The notes: generated by a model from the letters alone, not told the origin. DNA of 64,000 nucleotides from Paraburkholderia gardini (GCF_907164575.1 NZ_CAJQYY010000016.1:85878-149877); one strand, 5' to 3'. Shown: positions 17,936-27,311, counted from the stretch's first letter. Program-made: numbers and translations.

Positions 17936-17973
17936 ATGAAAAGAGCGGCGCCCGCCCGTTGCGGCCGGGCGCC
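17936..17973 (-). terminator. Intrinsic terminator of the FKBP gene
   Basis: On the minus strand GGCGCCCG (17973-17966) pairs with CGGGCGCC (17954-17947) around an 11-base loop and is followed by GCTCTTTTC. It lies nine bases past the FKBP stop codon. Confidence 0.7.
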
Positions 17974-17981
17974 GGATAACA

Positions 17982-18395
17982 TTACTTGCCGATACTGATC
18001 AGCTCGACTTCGAACGTCAGGTCGCTGTTCGGCGGAATCGTGCCGACACCGCGGTCGCCGTAAGCGGTTGCCGCCGGGCACGTAAGCTTTGCCTTTTCGC
18101 CCACCTTCATCTTTTGCACGCCTTCCGTCCAGCACGGAATCACGCGGTTCAGCGGGAAGCTCGCCGGGCCGCCGTGTTTCGACGAAGCATCGAACTCGGT
18201 GCCGTTCGCCAGCGTGCCGCGATAATTGACCGTCACGACATCGGTGGCCTTGGGTTGCGCGCCATTACCTGCTGTCAGGTGCTCGACGACCACGCCCGAG
18301 GGAAGCTTTTCGGTGGTGCCCGCCATGGCGGGTGCTGCGATGAAAGCCGTCGAAGCGAGAACGGCGGCGGCGAATGTGACGACGATAGATTTCAA
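17982..18395 (-). CDS. FKBP-type peptidyl-prolyl isomerase, periplasmic
   Basis: This 137-residue protein has a Sec signal peptide (cleavage probable after APAMA near residue 25) and one FKBP domain. Visible motifs are VTVNYRGTLANGTEFDASS, VIPCWTEGVQKMKVGEKAKL and GTIPPNSDLTFEVELISI. It catalyses proline cis-trans isomerisation and probably assists folding in the periplasm. It contains two Cys (PCW and TCP) that could form a disulfide. It is monocistronic, with a downstream hairpin terminator. Confidence 0.92.
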   Translation of the reverse strand: MKSIVVTFAAAVLASTAFIAAPAMAGTTEKLPSGVVVEHLTAGNGAQPKATDVVTVNYRGTLANGTEFDASSKHGGPASFPLNRVIPCWTEGVQKMKVGEKAKLTCPAATAYGDRGVGTIPPNSDLTFEVELISIGK

Positions 18396-18460
18396 ATGAA
18401 CCTCCAGTTAGATGCGTCGCTATTGTAAAAGACGTCGCACGGCAATTCTGTGAGCGGATG

Positions 18461-18494
18461 TTGCAGGCTGCCGCCCGATAGCGGCAGCCTGCAA
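18461..18494 (-). terminator. Strong hairpin downstream of MFS gene
   Basis: TTGCAGGCTGCCGC pairs with GCGGCAGCCTGCAA over 14 bp with a six-base loop, about 60 bases past the stop of the leftward MFS gene. No T-run follows, so termination may need Rho or the hairpin may protect the mRNA end. Confidence 0.5.
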
Positions 18495-18553
18495 GCCAAA
18501 TCCGGCGGACAGTGTAGAGGATCACATGCCATCGCCCCGAAAAAACGCCGAAA

Positions 18554-19945
18554 TCAGGCGATTTTTGCGTCGGACAGGGTCTGCTCGCGCAGCCGCATGT
18601 AGTCGAGCTTGTCGACCGGCGTGGCGCTTCGTTCACCCAGATCGTTCAGGTGAATCCGGTACGTTTCCCTCACGCTGTATGCGGCGATCGCGGAGATGAC
18701 CGTGACGCCGAGCGTGATCGAGCCGATCATCACTGGAACGTTAGTCGATCCCGGCGGCGCGACGGTTGCGAACAGGGCCGGCAGCAACGCGGTAATCGTC
18801 GTGCCGATGTTCTGCGCAATCGCCATCGCGGAAACCCGCGAACGCGTCGGGAAAAGCTCCGGATAGAAGCTCGGGAAAATCGCGTTGTACCCCTGATAGA
18901 CCACGCCCCACATGAGCAGCGACATCAGGATCGCAAGCGGCACACTGTGAATGCTGATGGCGTACAGATAGCCGAACGACAGCAGCCCTGAACCCAGCGC
19001 GCCACCGATGATGAGCGGCCGGCGGCCGATTTTGTCGGAGAGGTTGCCGACATACGGGATCACGAGCACGGCCAGGATGTTGCCGAGCACGGGAATCCAC
19101 AGATAAACGCTCTTGGGAAAGCCGATCCCGTACGACGGTTGCACTGCGTAGGCCCCACCGAAAACCGTCGCGACCACCGGAATGACGTTCATCAGCGAGC
19201 AGCACGCGACGGCGATCATCTCCTTCCAGCCGAACTTGAAAGCCTCGATGATCGGCGCGCGCGGTGCGCCACCTTCGGTCTCGAAAGCCGGTGTTTCCTT
19301 GACGTCGCGACGGATGATGTAGCCCGCGATCAGAACCAGTGCGCTCAGCAGAAACGGAATGCGCCAGCCCCACGCGTTGAACGCGTCTTCAGGCATGAAT
19401 CGCGCGAGCGGCAGGAACACAGCGGCCGCGAGAATCTGACCGGCCTGCACGCCCTGCAGCGTAAAGCTCGCGTAATAGCCGCGCCGCCCGAACGGAGCGT
19501 GTTCGAGAATCATCGAGCTCGCGCCCGAAATCTCGCCAGCCACCGCGAAGCCCTGGATCAGGCGCAGCACGACCAGCAGCACCGGCGCAAGCATGCCGAC
19601 CTGATGGTAAGTCGGCAGCAGACCCACGGCCATCGTCGAAAAGCCCATCATGAACATGCAGACCAGCAGCACGTTCTTGCGGCCTTTGGTGTCGCCCCAG
19701 TGTCCAAGGAAGAACGCACCGATGGGTCGCGCGACATAACCCACGCCATACGTCGCCAGTGAAGCGACGATCGCGATCTTCGGATTGCCCGAAGGAAAGA
19801 ACAGCTGCGGGAAAATCAGTGCCGCCGCGGTCGCATAGATGAAGAAGTCGTAGTATTCGAGCGCGGAGCCAATCCAGCCGCTCGCGGTCGCCTTTCGTGT
19901 CTGATGTGTGCCGTGAGGCTCATGCTCGGTCGTGCTGCCAGCCAT
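18554..19945 (-). CDS. MFS transporter, metabolite:H+ symporter (MHS) type
   Basis: The protein has 463 residues and about 12 helices. The two MFS signature loops are visible, GHWGDTKGRKNVL after helix 2 and VGNLSDKIGRRPL after helix 8. The opening SALEYYDFFIYATAAALIFPQLFF is typical of the MHS family, which imports organic acids or compatible solutes such as citrate, shikimate and proline/betaine with protons. The start at 19945 has GGGAGA upstream; the open frame extends into the upstream gene but that part is not homologous. An SDR gene lies 118 bases upstream on the same strand and may supply an enzyme for the same compound. Confidence 0.88.
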   Translation of the reverse strand: MAGSTTEHEPHGTHQTRKATASGWIGSALEYYDFFIYATAAALIFPQLFFPSGNPKIAIVASLATYGVGYVARPIGAFFLGHWGDTKGRKNVLLVCMFMMGFSTMAVGLLPTYHQVGMLAPVLLVVLRLIQGFAVAGEISGASSMILEHAPFGRRGYYASFTLQGVQAGQILAAAVFLPLARFMPEDAFNAWGWRIPFLLSALVLIAGYIIRRDVKETPAFETEGGAPRAPIIEAFKFGWKEMIAVACCSLMNVIPVVATVFGGAYAVQPSYGIGFPKSVYLWIPVLGNILAVLVIPYVGNLSDKIGRRPLIIGGALGSGLLSFGYLYAISIHSVPLAILMSLLMWGVVYQGYNAIFPSFYPELFPTRSRVSAMAIAQNIGTTITALLPALFATVAPPGSTNVPVMIGSITLGVTVISAIAAYSVRETYRIHLNDLGERSATPVDKLDYMRLREQTLSDAKIA

Positions 19946-20063
19946 TTCTGTCTCCCATATTGATATGTAACCACGGTGATTCCATACTGCAACGTCAGCT
20001 AAAGCCAGAACTAAAACTAAAGCAAGAACAAAAGCCAAACCACGCTTAAAGCTCCGCGTCCGG

Positions 20064-20873
20064 TCAGTAATGGTGGATATGCATGCCGCCATCCACCTGA
20101 ATCGCGGTGCCTGTCGTGAACGGCAGGTCGCCGGCGGCCAGCGTCGCCACCGCGCGGCCGACGTCTTCCGGCATGCCCCAGCGGTTGATCGGCGTGAAGC
20201 CCCCGGCAAGCAGATTGTCGAAGCGCTCCTGAGCGACCTGCGTCATCGGCGTACTGATCAGCCCTGGTCGCACTTCATACACCGCAATCCCGTGCGCCGC
20301 AAGCCTGAGCGCGTAAAGCTTCGAGGTCATCGCGATGGCGGCCTTCGACATGGCGTACTCGCCGCGCTCGGGCGCCGCGATCGCCGCATTCGACGACGAC
20401 ACGAAAATGATCGACCGCGCGCTTTCCACACCGGCCGGCTCCACTTCGAGCATCCGGCGGCTGACGGCCTGCGTGAGAAAGAACGTGCCGCGCGTGTTCA
20501 CGCTGAAGTTCAGGTCGTAACTGTCGGGCGACACGTCCAGCAGATCGCCCCGCGATAAAACCGACACCCCTGCGTTGTTCACCAGCACATCGAGACGGCC
20601 GAACGCGTCGAATGCCGCATTCACGAACCGCGGATGATCGTCGAGATCGGCAAGATCGCCTTCGACGAAAGCAACGCGCGCGGACGCGGGAAACGCCGTC
20701 CGCAATCCGTCTGCGCGAGCCGGGTCGATGCGGCGGTCGGCGACCACGACACCGAAGCCGCGCGCGGCGAGCGCAAGCGCGATGCCCTTGCCGATCCCGC
20801 CCATGCCGCCGGTTACCAGCGCAACCCGTGAACCCGAATCCTGAATATCCATGACGTGCAATCTGTAGAACAT
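20064..20873 (-). CDS. Short-chain dehydrogenase/reductase (FabG-like)
   Basis: This 269-residue SDR has cofactor motif TGGMGGIGKG, an Asp after the second strand (VVADRRID, suggesting NAD preference), NNAG, Ser in FVSSSNA, and YAMSK with catalytic Tyr/Lys. It ends TGTAIQVDGGMHIHHY, a tail typical of sugar-acid or 3-ketoacyl reductases. The start at 20873 (MFYRLHVMD) is preferred because GGGAAGG precedes it, while the later Met at 20852 has no site. It lies upstream of the MFS gene on the same strand and divergent from an IclR regulator, which likely controls it. Confidence 0.88.
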   Translation of the reverse strand: MFYRLHVMDIQDSGSRVALVTGGMGGIGKGIALALAARGFGVVVADRRIDPARADGLRTAFPASARVAFVEGDLADLDDHPRFVNAAFDAFGRLDVLVNNAGVSVLSRGDLLDVSPDSYDLNFSVNTRGTFFLTQAVSRRMLEVEPAGVESARSIIFVSSSNAAIAAPERGEYAMSKAAIAMTSKLYALRLAAHGIAVYEVRPGLISTPMTQVAQERFDNLLAGGFTPINRWGMPEDVGRAVATLAAGDLPFTTGTAIQVDGGMHIHHY

Positions 20874-21010
20874 CTGGGATGACCTTCCCTCGCCTGCTGC
20901 TTCGACCGTGCTTCGAGCGGGAAGACGAATCTGCACGATCAGGGTTCGTGCAGCGCATGCCGGGAAATTACGCTTTCGGGCCGTGCACGACAACGGCGCC
21001 CAGCATAAAA

Positions 21011-21027
21011 TGCGCGCTATTCGCGCA
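21011..21027. promoter_or_regulatory. Inverted repeat in IclR/SDR divergent promoter
   Basis: TGCGCG-CTATT-CGCGCA is a perfect six-base inverted repeat with a five-base spacer, 48 bases before the IclR start and next to an AT-rich CATAAAAT. Size and place fit an IclR-type operator for self-regulation and control of the divergent SDR gene. There is no direct proof. Confidence 0.4.
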
Positions 21028-21074
21028 CGGCGCGCGAACTTCGCCCGTAACCCGGGTTTCTACGGAGCAGCACC

Positions 21075-21827
21075 GTGAACGACAAAGACCGAATTGCAGG
21101 TGCGACGAAGGCGCTGGCTGTCATTGAAGCGTTCGATGAAGATCATCCCCGCATGAATCCGGCGGGCGTCGCGGAGCTGACCGGGCTGACCCGCACCGCC
21201 GCGCGCCGCTACCTGCTGACGCTCGCCGAGGCCGGTTACGCGGAGACCGACGGCCGGCTCTTCTGGCTCGCGCCGCGCGTGCTACGTCTCGGTACGGCCT
21301 GGTTCTCGTCGGCACGTCTGCCGCGTATCGCGCAGCCCTTCCTGCAGCGCATCACCGCCGCCGTGCAGGAAAGCGCATTGCTGGCGGTGCTCGATGGCGA
21401 CGACGTCGTCTACGTGGCGCGCAACGGCAGCAGCCGGGTCACGACAGTCGGCTTCGTGCTCGGCTCGCGGGCGGCTCCGCCGCTTTCGTCGGCGGGCATG
21501 ATCGTGCTCGCCTACCAGCCACCCGAGCGCGTGACGGCATTCCTCGAACGATACGAACCCAAGGTGTTCACGCCGCACACGATCGTCGACAAGGCGCGCC
21601 TGCGAGCACAGATCGACCAGGTGCTTCAGTATGGCTACGCGTTGTCGGAGGAACAGCTCGAAGTCGGCATGCGGGGTGTCGCGGTGCCGCTGCGCAATCA
21701 CAACGGCGTCGTGATCGGGGCGATCAGCGTCAGCATGCAGACAGGCAAGGAGTCAGGCAGCGAAGCGCTCGCGCGCGTGCTGCCGGTGTTGCAGGAAACC
21801 GCTGCCCTGTTGCGCGCCGTGGTCTAG
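21075..21827 (+). CDS. IclR-family transcriptional regulator (PcaR/PcaU-like)
   Basis: This 250-residue regulator has an N-terminal winged helix (ALAVIEAFDEDHPRMNPAGVAELTGLTRTAARRYLLTLAEAGY) and a C-terminal effector domain with LAVLDGDDVVYVARN, LSSAGMIVLAY and GVAVPLRNHNGVVIGAISVSM. The GTG start follows ACGGAGC. The order of motifs matches the protocatechuate-type PcaR/PcaU branch, which senses aromatic or dicarboxylic acids. It faces the SDR/MFS pair, its most likely target. It ends 20 bases from the convergent dipeptide-importer operon. Confidence 0.9.
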   Translation: MNDKDRIAGATKALAVIEAFDEDHPRMNPAGVAELTGLTRTAARRYLLTLAEAGYAETDGRLFWLAPRVLRLGTAWFSSARLPRIAQPFLQRITAAVQESALLAVLDGDDVVYVARNGSSRVTTVGFVLGSRAAPPLSSAGMIVLAYQPPERVTAFLERYEPKVFTPHTIVDKARLRAQIDQVLQYGYALSEEQLEVGMRGVAVPLRNHNGVVIGAISVSMQTGKESGSEALARVLPVLQETAALLRAVV

Positions 21828-21847
21828 GCGCGCGACGCCAGGGAACG

Positions 21848-22630
21848 CTAAAGCGCCGCGTCCATGCCGATCGCCTCGACGGCCTTGCGCTGGTAACCGC
21901 CCGTCGCCAGCAGCAGGCTGCGCGTGTAATCGTTGTCCACCTGCTGCGCGCGAATCGCTTCAATACCCAGTTCCTCGACGATCTCGCCGTTGCGCATCAC
22001 CGCCACGCGCGAGCAGAGAAAGCCGATCACCGCGAGATTGTGGCTCACGAGGATCATCGTCAGGTTGCGCTCGCGGTGCAGCCGTCGCAGCAGGTTGAGA
22101 ATTTCGGCCTGGACAGATACGTCGAGCGCGGACGTCGGCTCGTCGAGCAGCAGCACGCGCGGCTCGACAATCAGCGCCCGCGCGATCGCCACGCGTTGCC
22201 GCTGGCCGCCCGAAAGCTGATGCGGATAGCGAAACCGGAACGCCGCGCCGAGCCCCACCTCCTGCAACGCAGCGACGATCCGGTCGTCCTGCCGGTCGAT
22301 GCCGTTGATCGCCAGCGGTTCGCGCAAGGTCTGGTCGACGGTGAAGCGCGGATGCAGCGAGCCGTACGGATCCTGAAACACCATCTGCACGTCGCGGCGA
22401 AACGCGCGGCCAGCCTTTTCGCCGGACACATGCGCGCCGGTCTTCATCGTGCCCGAAACAGCGGGCACGAGACCCGTCAGCGCGCGCAGGATCGTCGACT
22501 TGCCCGAGCCCGATTCGCCGACGATCCCGAACACTTCGCCTTCGCCCACATGGAAGGTCGCGTCGCGCACGGCGTCGAAGTAACCGGTCTTCGTCTTGAA
22601 GCGGACCGTCAGGGCGCTGACATCGATCAT
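21848..22630 (-). CDS. dppF: Dipeptide/oligopeptide ABC transporter ATPase 2 (DppF-type)
   Basis: This 260-residue ATPase has Walker A GESGSGKST, Q-loop VFQDPYGSLHPR, signature LSGGQRQRVAIARAL and Walker B VLLLDEPTSALD. The much longer frame (to 23479) reads through the wrong frame of the upstream ATPase gene. The true start is MIDVSALTV at 22630, overlapping the previous stop in an ATGA junction, so translation is coupled. It lacks the C-terminal Cys-rich iron-sulfur extension seen in some Dpp/OppF proteins. It is the last gene of the VanX-dipeptide operon. Confidence 0.9.
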   Translation of the reverse strand: MIDVSALTVRFKTKTGYFDAVRDATFHVGEGEVFGIVGESGSGKSTILRALTGLVPAVSGTMKTGAHVSGEKAGRAFRRDVQMVFQDPYGSLHPRFTVDQTLREPLAINGIDRQDDRIVAALQEVGLGAAFRFRYPHQLSGGQRQRVAIARALIVEPRVLLLDEPTSALDVSVQAEILNLLRRLHRERNLTMILVSHNLAVIGFLCSRVAVMRNGEIVEELGIEAIRAQQVDNDYTRSLLLATGGYQRKAVEAIGMDAAL

Positions 22631-23505
22631 TCGAACACTCCCGGCGATTGTGCGAGCCACGCCGGGTCGCGCTTCAGCACCGCCAGTTCTTCCGGCGGAT
22701 TCACGAGTGGCGGACTGGCTGCCAGCAGCCCGCGCGTATAAGGGTGCTGTGCATGCACGAGATCGCGCGCCGCGCACGTTTCCACCACGCGCCCCGCGTA
22801 CATCACCACGACGCGGTCGCAGAACGACATCACGAGCGGCAGGTCGTGACTGATGAAAAGGAGCCCCGTATCGTGCTTTTCGATCATCTCGTCGAGAATG
22901 CCGAGCACCTGCATCGAGACGAGCACGTCGAGCGCGCTGGTCGGTTCGTCGGCAACCAGAAGGCGCGGCCCGGACGACACCATCATCGCGATCATCACGC
23001 GCTGCCCCATGCCGCCCGACAGTTCGTGCGGGTAAGCATCGGCGACACGCTCGGGCGCGCGGATATGCACCGCTTCGAGCGCGGCGACGATCTTCCCGCG
23101 CATCTCGCGACGGGAAACCTTCGGGCCATGCAGCGCGAACGCTTCGGCCATCTGCTGCGCGACGGTCATCACCGGATTCAGCGAGTATTTCGGGTCCTGC
23201 AGGATCATGCCCATCTGCCGGCCGCACAGCTTGCGGCGCTTCGCTGCGGACATCGCCAGCAGATCCTCGCCGTCGAACCTGAGCGCCTTCGCGGTGCAGT
23301 GCACGGCAGGCGGCAGGAGGCCGAGCAGCGCCCGCCCCGTCAGCGATTTCCCGGAACCCGATTCGCCGACGATGCCAAGCCTCTCGCCGCGCCTGAGCGA
23401 CAGCGACAGGCCGCGCACGGCGTCGACCGGCGTGCCGTCGTGCCCGCGAAAACCGATGCGAAGATCGTCGATTTCGCACAGGGGCTGCGTGGTACCGGAT
23501 TGCAT
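22627..23505 (-). CDS. dppD: Dipeptide/oligopeptide ABC transporter ATPase 1 (DppD-type)
   Basis: This 292-residue ATPase has Walker A GESGSGKSL, Q-loop ILQDPKYSLNP, signature LSGGMGQRVMIAMM and Walker B LLVADEPTSALD, plus the oligopeptide/dipeptide C-terminal motif HPYTRGLLAASPP. The start at 23505 (MQSGTTQ) has GGAAG five bases upstream and follows the DppC stop by one base. Longer frames into DppC are rejected. It pairs with the second ATPase to power dipeptide import. Confidence 0.9.
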   Translation of the reverse strand: MQSGTTQPLCEIDDLRIGFRGHDGTPVDAVRGLSLSLRRGERLGIVGESGSGKSLTGRALLGLLPPAVHCTAKALRFDGEDLLAMSAAKRRKLCGRQMGMILQDPKYSLNPVMTVAQQMAEAFALHGPKVSRREMRGKIVAALEAVHIRAPERVADAYPHELSGGMGQRVMIAMMVSSGPRLLVADEPTSALDVLVSMQVLGILDEMIEKHDTGLLFISHDLPLVMSFCDRVVVMYAGRVVETCAARDLVHAQHPYTRGLLAASPPLVNPPEELAVLKRDPAWLAQSPGVFE

Positions 23506-23506
23506 G

Positions 23507-24466
23507 TCAGCTTCCATGATGCGGGTCGAAGACGTCGCGCAGACCGTCTCCAAGCAGATTGAACGCGAGGCTCACCAGCAGGATCGCGAAGCCGGGAATC
23601 GTCGCGACCCACCACGCGTCGAGCAGCACGTTGCGGCCCGACGCGACCATGAAGCCCCACTCCGGCGCGGGCGGCTGTGCGCCGAGCCCGAGAAAGCCGA
23701 GACCGGCGACGGTCAGGATGATGCCGGCCATGTCGAGCGTCGCGCGAACGATCACCGACGACGAGCACAGCGGCACGATATACCTCAACAGGATGCGCAA
23801 CCGCGACGCGCCCTGCAGACGCGCAACGTGGATGAAATCGGCCTCGACGAGCCGCAACGTCTCGGCACGCGAAAGACGTGCATACGCCGGCCACGCGGTA
23901 ATCGAAATCGCGATCACCGCGTTGATGACGCCCGGCCCGAGCGCGGCGGCGAACGCCAGTGCCAGCACGATCTTCGGAAACGCGAGTGCGACGTCGGTGA
24001 TCCGCATCAGCACGTTATCGACCCAGCCGCCGAAGAAACCGGCGGTGGTGCCGATCATCAGGCCCACCGGCACGACGATGACCACCACCAGGATCGCAAT
24101 CGAAAGCGTGAGACGCGAGCCGTAAACCAGGCGCGAGAGAATATCGCGCCCAAGCTGGTCCGTGCCGAACCAGTGGAACGCGGAGCCCGGCGGCATGAGC
24201 CGGTCGGAAAGCACCTGCTGCAACGGATCGTGTGGCGCGATCAGCGGGCCGATTGCCGCGATGACGATCAGCACCGCGAGAATCACGAAGCCGAATACCG
24301 ACAGTGGATTGCCTGCAAAACGCTGCCAGCGTCGATACGCGAGGCCGAGCGCGGCCTGCTTGCGGGAAGCCGGCGTATCGGTCAGCAGCCAGCTTTTCCA
24401 GTGTCGGGGTGCAGCGTTCATCGAAAATTCCGGGGTTTCTGTAGCGTGATCGGAAGGCGGCGGCAC
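23507..24466 (-). CDS. dppC: Dipeptide ABC transporter permease (DppC-type)
   Basis: This 319-residue inner-membrane permease has the N-terminal OppC-N helix NPLSVFGFVILAVLIVIAAIGPLIAPHDP, the motif HWFGTDQLGRDILSRLVYGSR, and coupling loop ARLQGASRLRILLRYIVP. The GTG start at 24466 has GGAG nine bases upstream. An ATG at 24421 would give 304 residues and is also plausible. It is translated with DppB, 27 bases upstream, and DppD downstream. Confidence 0.88.
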   Translation of the reverse strand: MPPPSDHATETPEFSMNAAPRHWKSWLLTDTPASRKQAALGLAYRRWQRFAGNPLSVFGFVILAVLIVIAAIGPLIAPHDPLQQVLSDRLMPPGSAFHWFGTDQLGRDILSRLVYGSRLTLSIAILVVVIVVPVGLMIGTTAGFFGGWVDNVLMRITDVALAFPKIVLALAFAAALGPGVINAVIAISITAWPAYARLSRAETLRLVEADFIHVARLQGASRLRILLRYIVPLCSSSVIVRATLDMAGIILTVAGLGFLGLGAQPPAPEWGFMVASGRNVLLDAWWVATIPGFAILLVSLAFNLLGDGLRDVFDPHHGS

Positions 24467-24493
24467 GAAAGGGATCTCCGGGTCATCAGCGGA

Positions 24494-25564
24494 TCAGCGG
24501 GCGCGCGGATCGAACACGCGATACAGCGCGTCCGTGAGCAGGTTGAGCGCGATGAACGTGGCGCCGATCACGAGCGTGCTGCCGAGCACGGCGTTCATGT
24601 CGGCGTTCAGCAGCGCGCCCGTGAGGTATGACCCGATGCCGGGCCACGCAAAGACGATCTCGGTCAGCACCGAGCCTTCCAGCAGATAGCTGTACGTGAG
24701 CGCGATCACCGTCAGAAGCGGCACCGCGATATTGCCGAACGCGTGACGCCAGATCACGCGCCGCTCGGGCAGCCCTTTCGCGCGCGCGGTCGTGATGTAT
24801 TCCTGGCTCAGCTGTTCGAGCATGAACGAGCGTGTCATCCGGCTCAGATACGCAACGGAGTAGTAACCGAGAATCGCCGCCGGCAGCGCGATGTGCGAGA
24901 ACGCGTTGAAGAACACGTCCCACTCGCCGGCGATGATCGAATCGATCAGCAAACTGCCGGTGTGCGTATCGACCATCCCGTCGAACATCGGATCGATACG
25001 CCCTGGCCCCGACACCCAGTGCAGCTTCGCGTAGAACAGCAGCAGCCCCATCAGGCCGAGCCAGAATACGGGCACCGAACTGCCCACCAGACCCACGAAA
25101 CGCGCGACGTGATCGATCCACCGGTTATGACGCACGGCCGCGATCACGCCGAGCGGCACGCCGACCAGCACGCCGAGTATCGTCGAGAGCGTCGCGAGTT
25201 CGAGCGTCGCCGGGAATACGCGCCGGATGTCTTCGATGACAGGATGCGCGGTCAGCAGCGACATGCCGAAGTTGCCATGCAGCACATCACGCGCGTAGAT
25301 CAGGAACTGCACCACGAGCGGCCGGTCCAGACCAAGCTGAAGACGCGCGGCCGCGTAGGCGGTCGCCGACGCGCGATCGCCGAGAATCGCCAGCACCGGA
25401 TCGATCGGCACCTTGCGGCCGATCACGAACGTGACCGCGAGCAGGCCCGTGAACGTGATCACGAGCGTCACGATCCAGCGCAACAGGCGCAGCGTCCAGC
25501 GGATACCGGGGCTTCGCGCGGAAAGCGCACGCACGCGCGCGGGAGTGGTGGCAGGCGTCGACAT
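24494..25564 (-). CDS. dppB: Dipeptide ABC transporter permease (DppB-type)
   Basis: This 356-residue inner-membrane permease has a first helix at LRWIVTLVITFTGLLAVTFVIG, a long periplasmic segment, then FGMSLLTAHPVIEDI and coupling loop RAKGLPERRVIWRHAFGNIAVPLL, as in DppB/OppB. It lies between the binding protein and DppC in the leftward operon. Together they should import a dipeptide, probably D-Ala-D-Ala given the DdpX homologue in the same operon. Confidence 0.88.
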   Translation of the reverse strand: MSTPATTPARVRALSARSPGIRWTLRLLRWIVTLVITFTGLLAVTFVIGRKVPIDPVLAILGDRASATAYAAARLQLGLDRPLVVQFLIYARDVLHGNFGMSLLTAHPVIEDIRRVFPATLELATLSTILGVLVGVPLGVIAAVRHNRWIDHVARFVGLVGSSVPVFWLGLMGLLLFYAKLHWVSGPGRIDPMFDGMVDTHTGSLLIDSIIAGEWDVFFNAFSHIALPAAILGYYSVAYLSRMTRSFMLEQLSQEYITTARAKGLPERRVIWRHAFGNIAVPLLTVIALTYSYLLEGSVLTEIVFAWPGIGSYLTGALLNADMNAVLGSTLVIGATFIALNLLTDALYRVFDPRAR

Positions 25565-25639
25565 AGGGATTCCCCGGGCAAAGGAAACGAACCGGCGAAG
25601 CCGCGGCGGCTTCGCCTTCGTACCCCTTCGCCCGATACG

Positions 25640-27247
25640 TTACTGCTTCTTCAGGTTCCGGTACGACACGAGGTCGTTGATCGGACCCACTTCAAGACCC
25701 GTCACGCCCGGGCGCGCCGCCACCTGTGAAACCTGCTGGAACATGATCACGAACGGCGAGCGGGCCAGCATCTGCTTTTGCATCGTCTGGTACATCTCAG
25801 CGCGCTTTGTCGGCGACGATTCGGCCAGCGCCGCGTTCGTTTCCCTGGTCAGTTCGGGGATGTCCCACGAATTGCGCCACGCGAGCATCTTGTAGCTCGA
25901 CTTGTCGGAGTTGTCCGGATTCCACGCGAAGCCCTGCGCGTTGCTGTGCGGATCGATGTAATCCGCCGACCATTCGCCGATATAAATGTCATGCGAGCGC
26001 GAGCGGTATTTCGCCAGCGTCTGCTTGTTGTCGCCCGGGATGATCTGAACCTTGATGCCGCCCTGCGCCAGATTCGCCTGCACCGCTTCGGCGATTTCGC
26101 TGTACGGATAGCCGTTGCGCACGTCCATCGTCACGGAGAAACCGTTGGGGAGGCCGGCCTTGGCAAGCAGCGCCTTCGCCTTCGCGACGTCCTGATGATA
26201 CGGATTCGAATTGAGCGCGCCGAGGAAGCCTTCGGGGAGGAACGTTTGGTGCACCTTGTACGTCGTCTTGGCGATGTTGGTCTGGATGCCCTTGTAGTCG
26301 ATCAGCCATTTCATCGCTTCCTGGACTTCCGGCTTCGCGAGATCCGGGTTCTTGACGTTCAGTCCGAGGTACAGCAACGTCGCCTGCGGCACGGCGCTCG
26401 TATGCGCCTTGCCCGACTTCGTCAGCGCGGCGAGATCGTCCGGGCTCAGGTTGCGCGCAACGTCGACGTCGCCGTTTTCAAGCAGCAGACGCTGGCTCGA
26501 TGCCTCCGGCACGTGACGCAGCACGATGCGCTTCATCGCGAGCGGCACACGGTAGCCGTCAAAACGCTGCAGCACGATGCTGTCGTTCGCGGTCCATTTC
26601 ACGAGCTTGTAGGCGCCGGACCCCGCCTCGTTCGTACGCAGCCAGTCGTTGCCGAAGTCATTGCCCTTCTGGTGCGACATCAGCAACTGCTTGTCCAGCA
26701 CCGATGCCGGCCACGCGCCGAGCACGTTCAGCACGAACGTCGGCGCATATTTCTGGTCGGTCGTGACGCTCACGGTGGAGTCGTCGATCTTCTTCACGTT
26801 GCGAAGCGCGTTGTCTTTAGTGAGGCCGATACCTTGCAGCACGGCCGCCGCACCCTTGTCGAGCAGGACCGTCCGCTGGATCGACCACGCGACGTCATCC
26901 GCGCTCAACGGGTTGCCCGAGTGGAATTTCAGGCCCGGGCGAATCTTGAACGTGAACGTCAGGCCGTCAGGGCTAACCGTCCACGACTGCGCTACGTCAC
27001 CGTTGAATTTCGACGGGTCTTTCAGATCGACGCGCACGAGCCTGTCGTAGGTATTCGCCACGTACTCCTCGGGCACCAGTTCGTACACCTCGCCCGGATC
27101 GAGCGTGGTGAACTCGTCGAGGAACGTGGCCATCACGAACATATCCTTCGGCGTCGCGGCCGCCGCGGGACCCGCTGCCATAACCGACACCGCGAGGACA
27201 GAAGCCACCGTCGCCGCTGCCAGCGCATTGCGCAAGACCAGTTTCAT
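25640..27247 (-). CDS. dppA: Periplasmic dipeptide-binding protein (SBP family 5)
   Basis: This 535-residue extracellular solute-binding protein of the DppA/OppA type has a signal peptide (LAAATVASVLAVSVMAAGPAAAA). Family landmarks are TLDPGEVYELVPEEYVANTYDRLV, a WTVSPDGLTFTFKIRPGLKFHSG segment and YIDPHSNAQGF near the C-terminus. It lies just downstream of the VanX-like dipeptidase gene and upstream of the permeases, so it is the receptor of this importer. A D-Ala-D-Ala preference is inferred from the neighbour; the family also binds other peptides and nickel or heme. Confidence 0.88.
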   Translation of the reverse strand: MKLVLRNALAAATVASVLAVSVMAAGPAAAATPKDMFVMATFLDEFTTLDPGEVYELVPEEYVANTYDRLVRVDLKDPSKFNGDVAQSWTVSPDGLTFTFKIRPGLKFHSGNPLSADDVAWSIQRTVLLDKGAAAVLQGIGLTKDNALRNVKKIDDSTVSVTTDQKYAPTFVLNVLGAWPASVLDKQLLMSHQKGNDFGNDWLRTNEAGSGAYKLVKWTANDSIVLQRFDGYRVPLAMKRIVLRHVPEASSQRLLLENGDVDVARNLSPDDLAALTKSGKAHTSAVPQATLLYLGLNVKNPDLAKPEVQEAMKWLIDYKGIQTNIAKTTYKVHQTFLPEGFLGALNSNPYHQDVAKAKALLAKAGLPNGFSVTMDVRNGYPYSEIAEAVQANLAQGGIKVQIIPGDNKQTLAKYRSRSHDIYIGEWSADYIDPHSNAQGFAWNPDNSDKSSYKMLAWRNSWDIPELTRETNAALAESSPTKRAEMYQTMQKQMLARSPFVIMFQQVSQVAARPGVTGLEVGPINDLVSYRNLKKQ

Positions 27248-27311
27248 ACTCGCTCCGTGAGAAGTGTTGGAGAGTCTTTAAGCGAACTGCGGATGCTGGA
27301 AACCGCATCCA

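Noticed and set aside
18461..18494. FKBP leader attenuator
   Set aside because: The hairpin is closer in logic to the end of the MFS gene and has no overlapping terminator or leader peptide toward FKBP.
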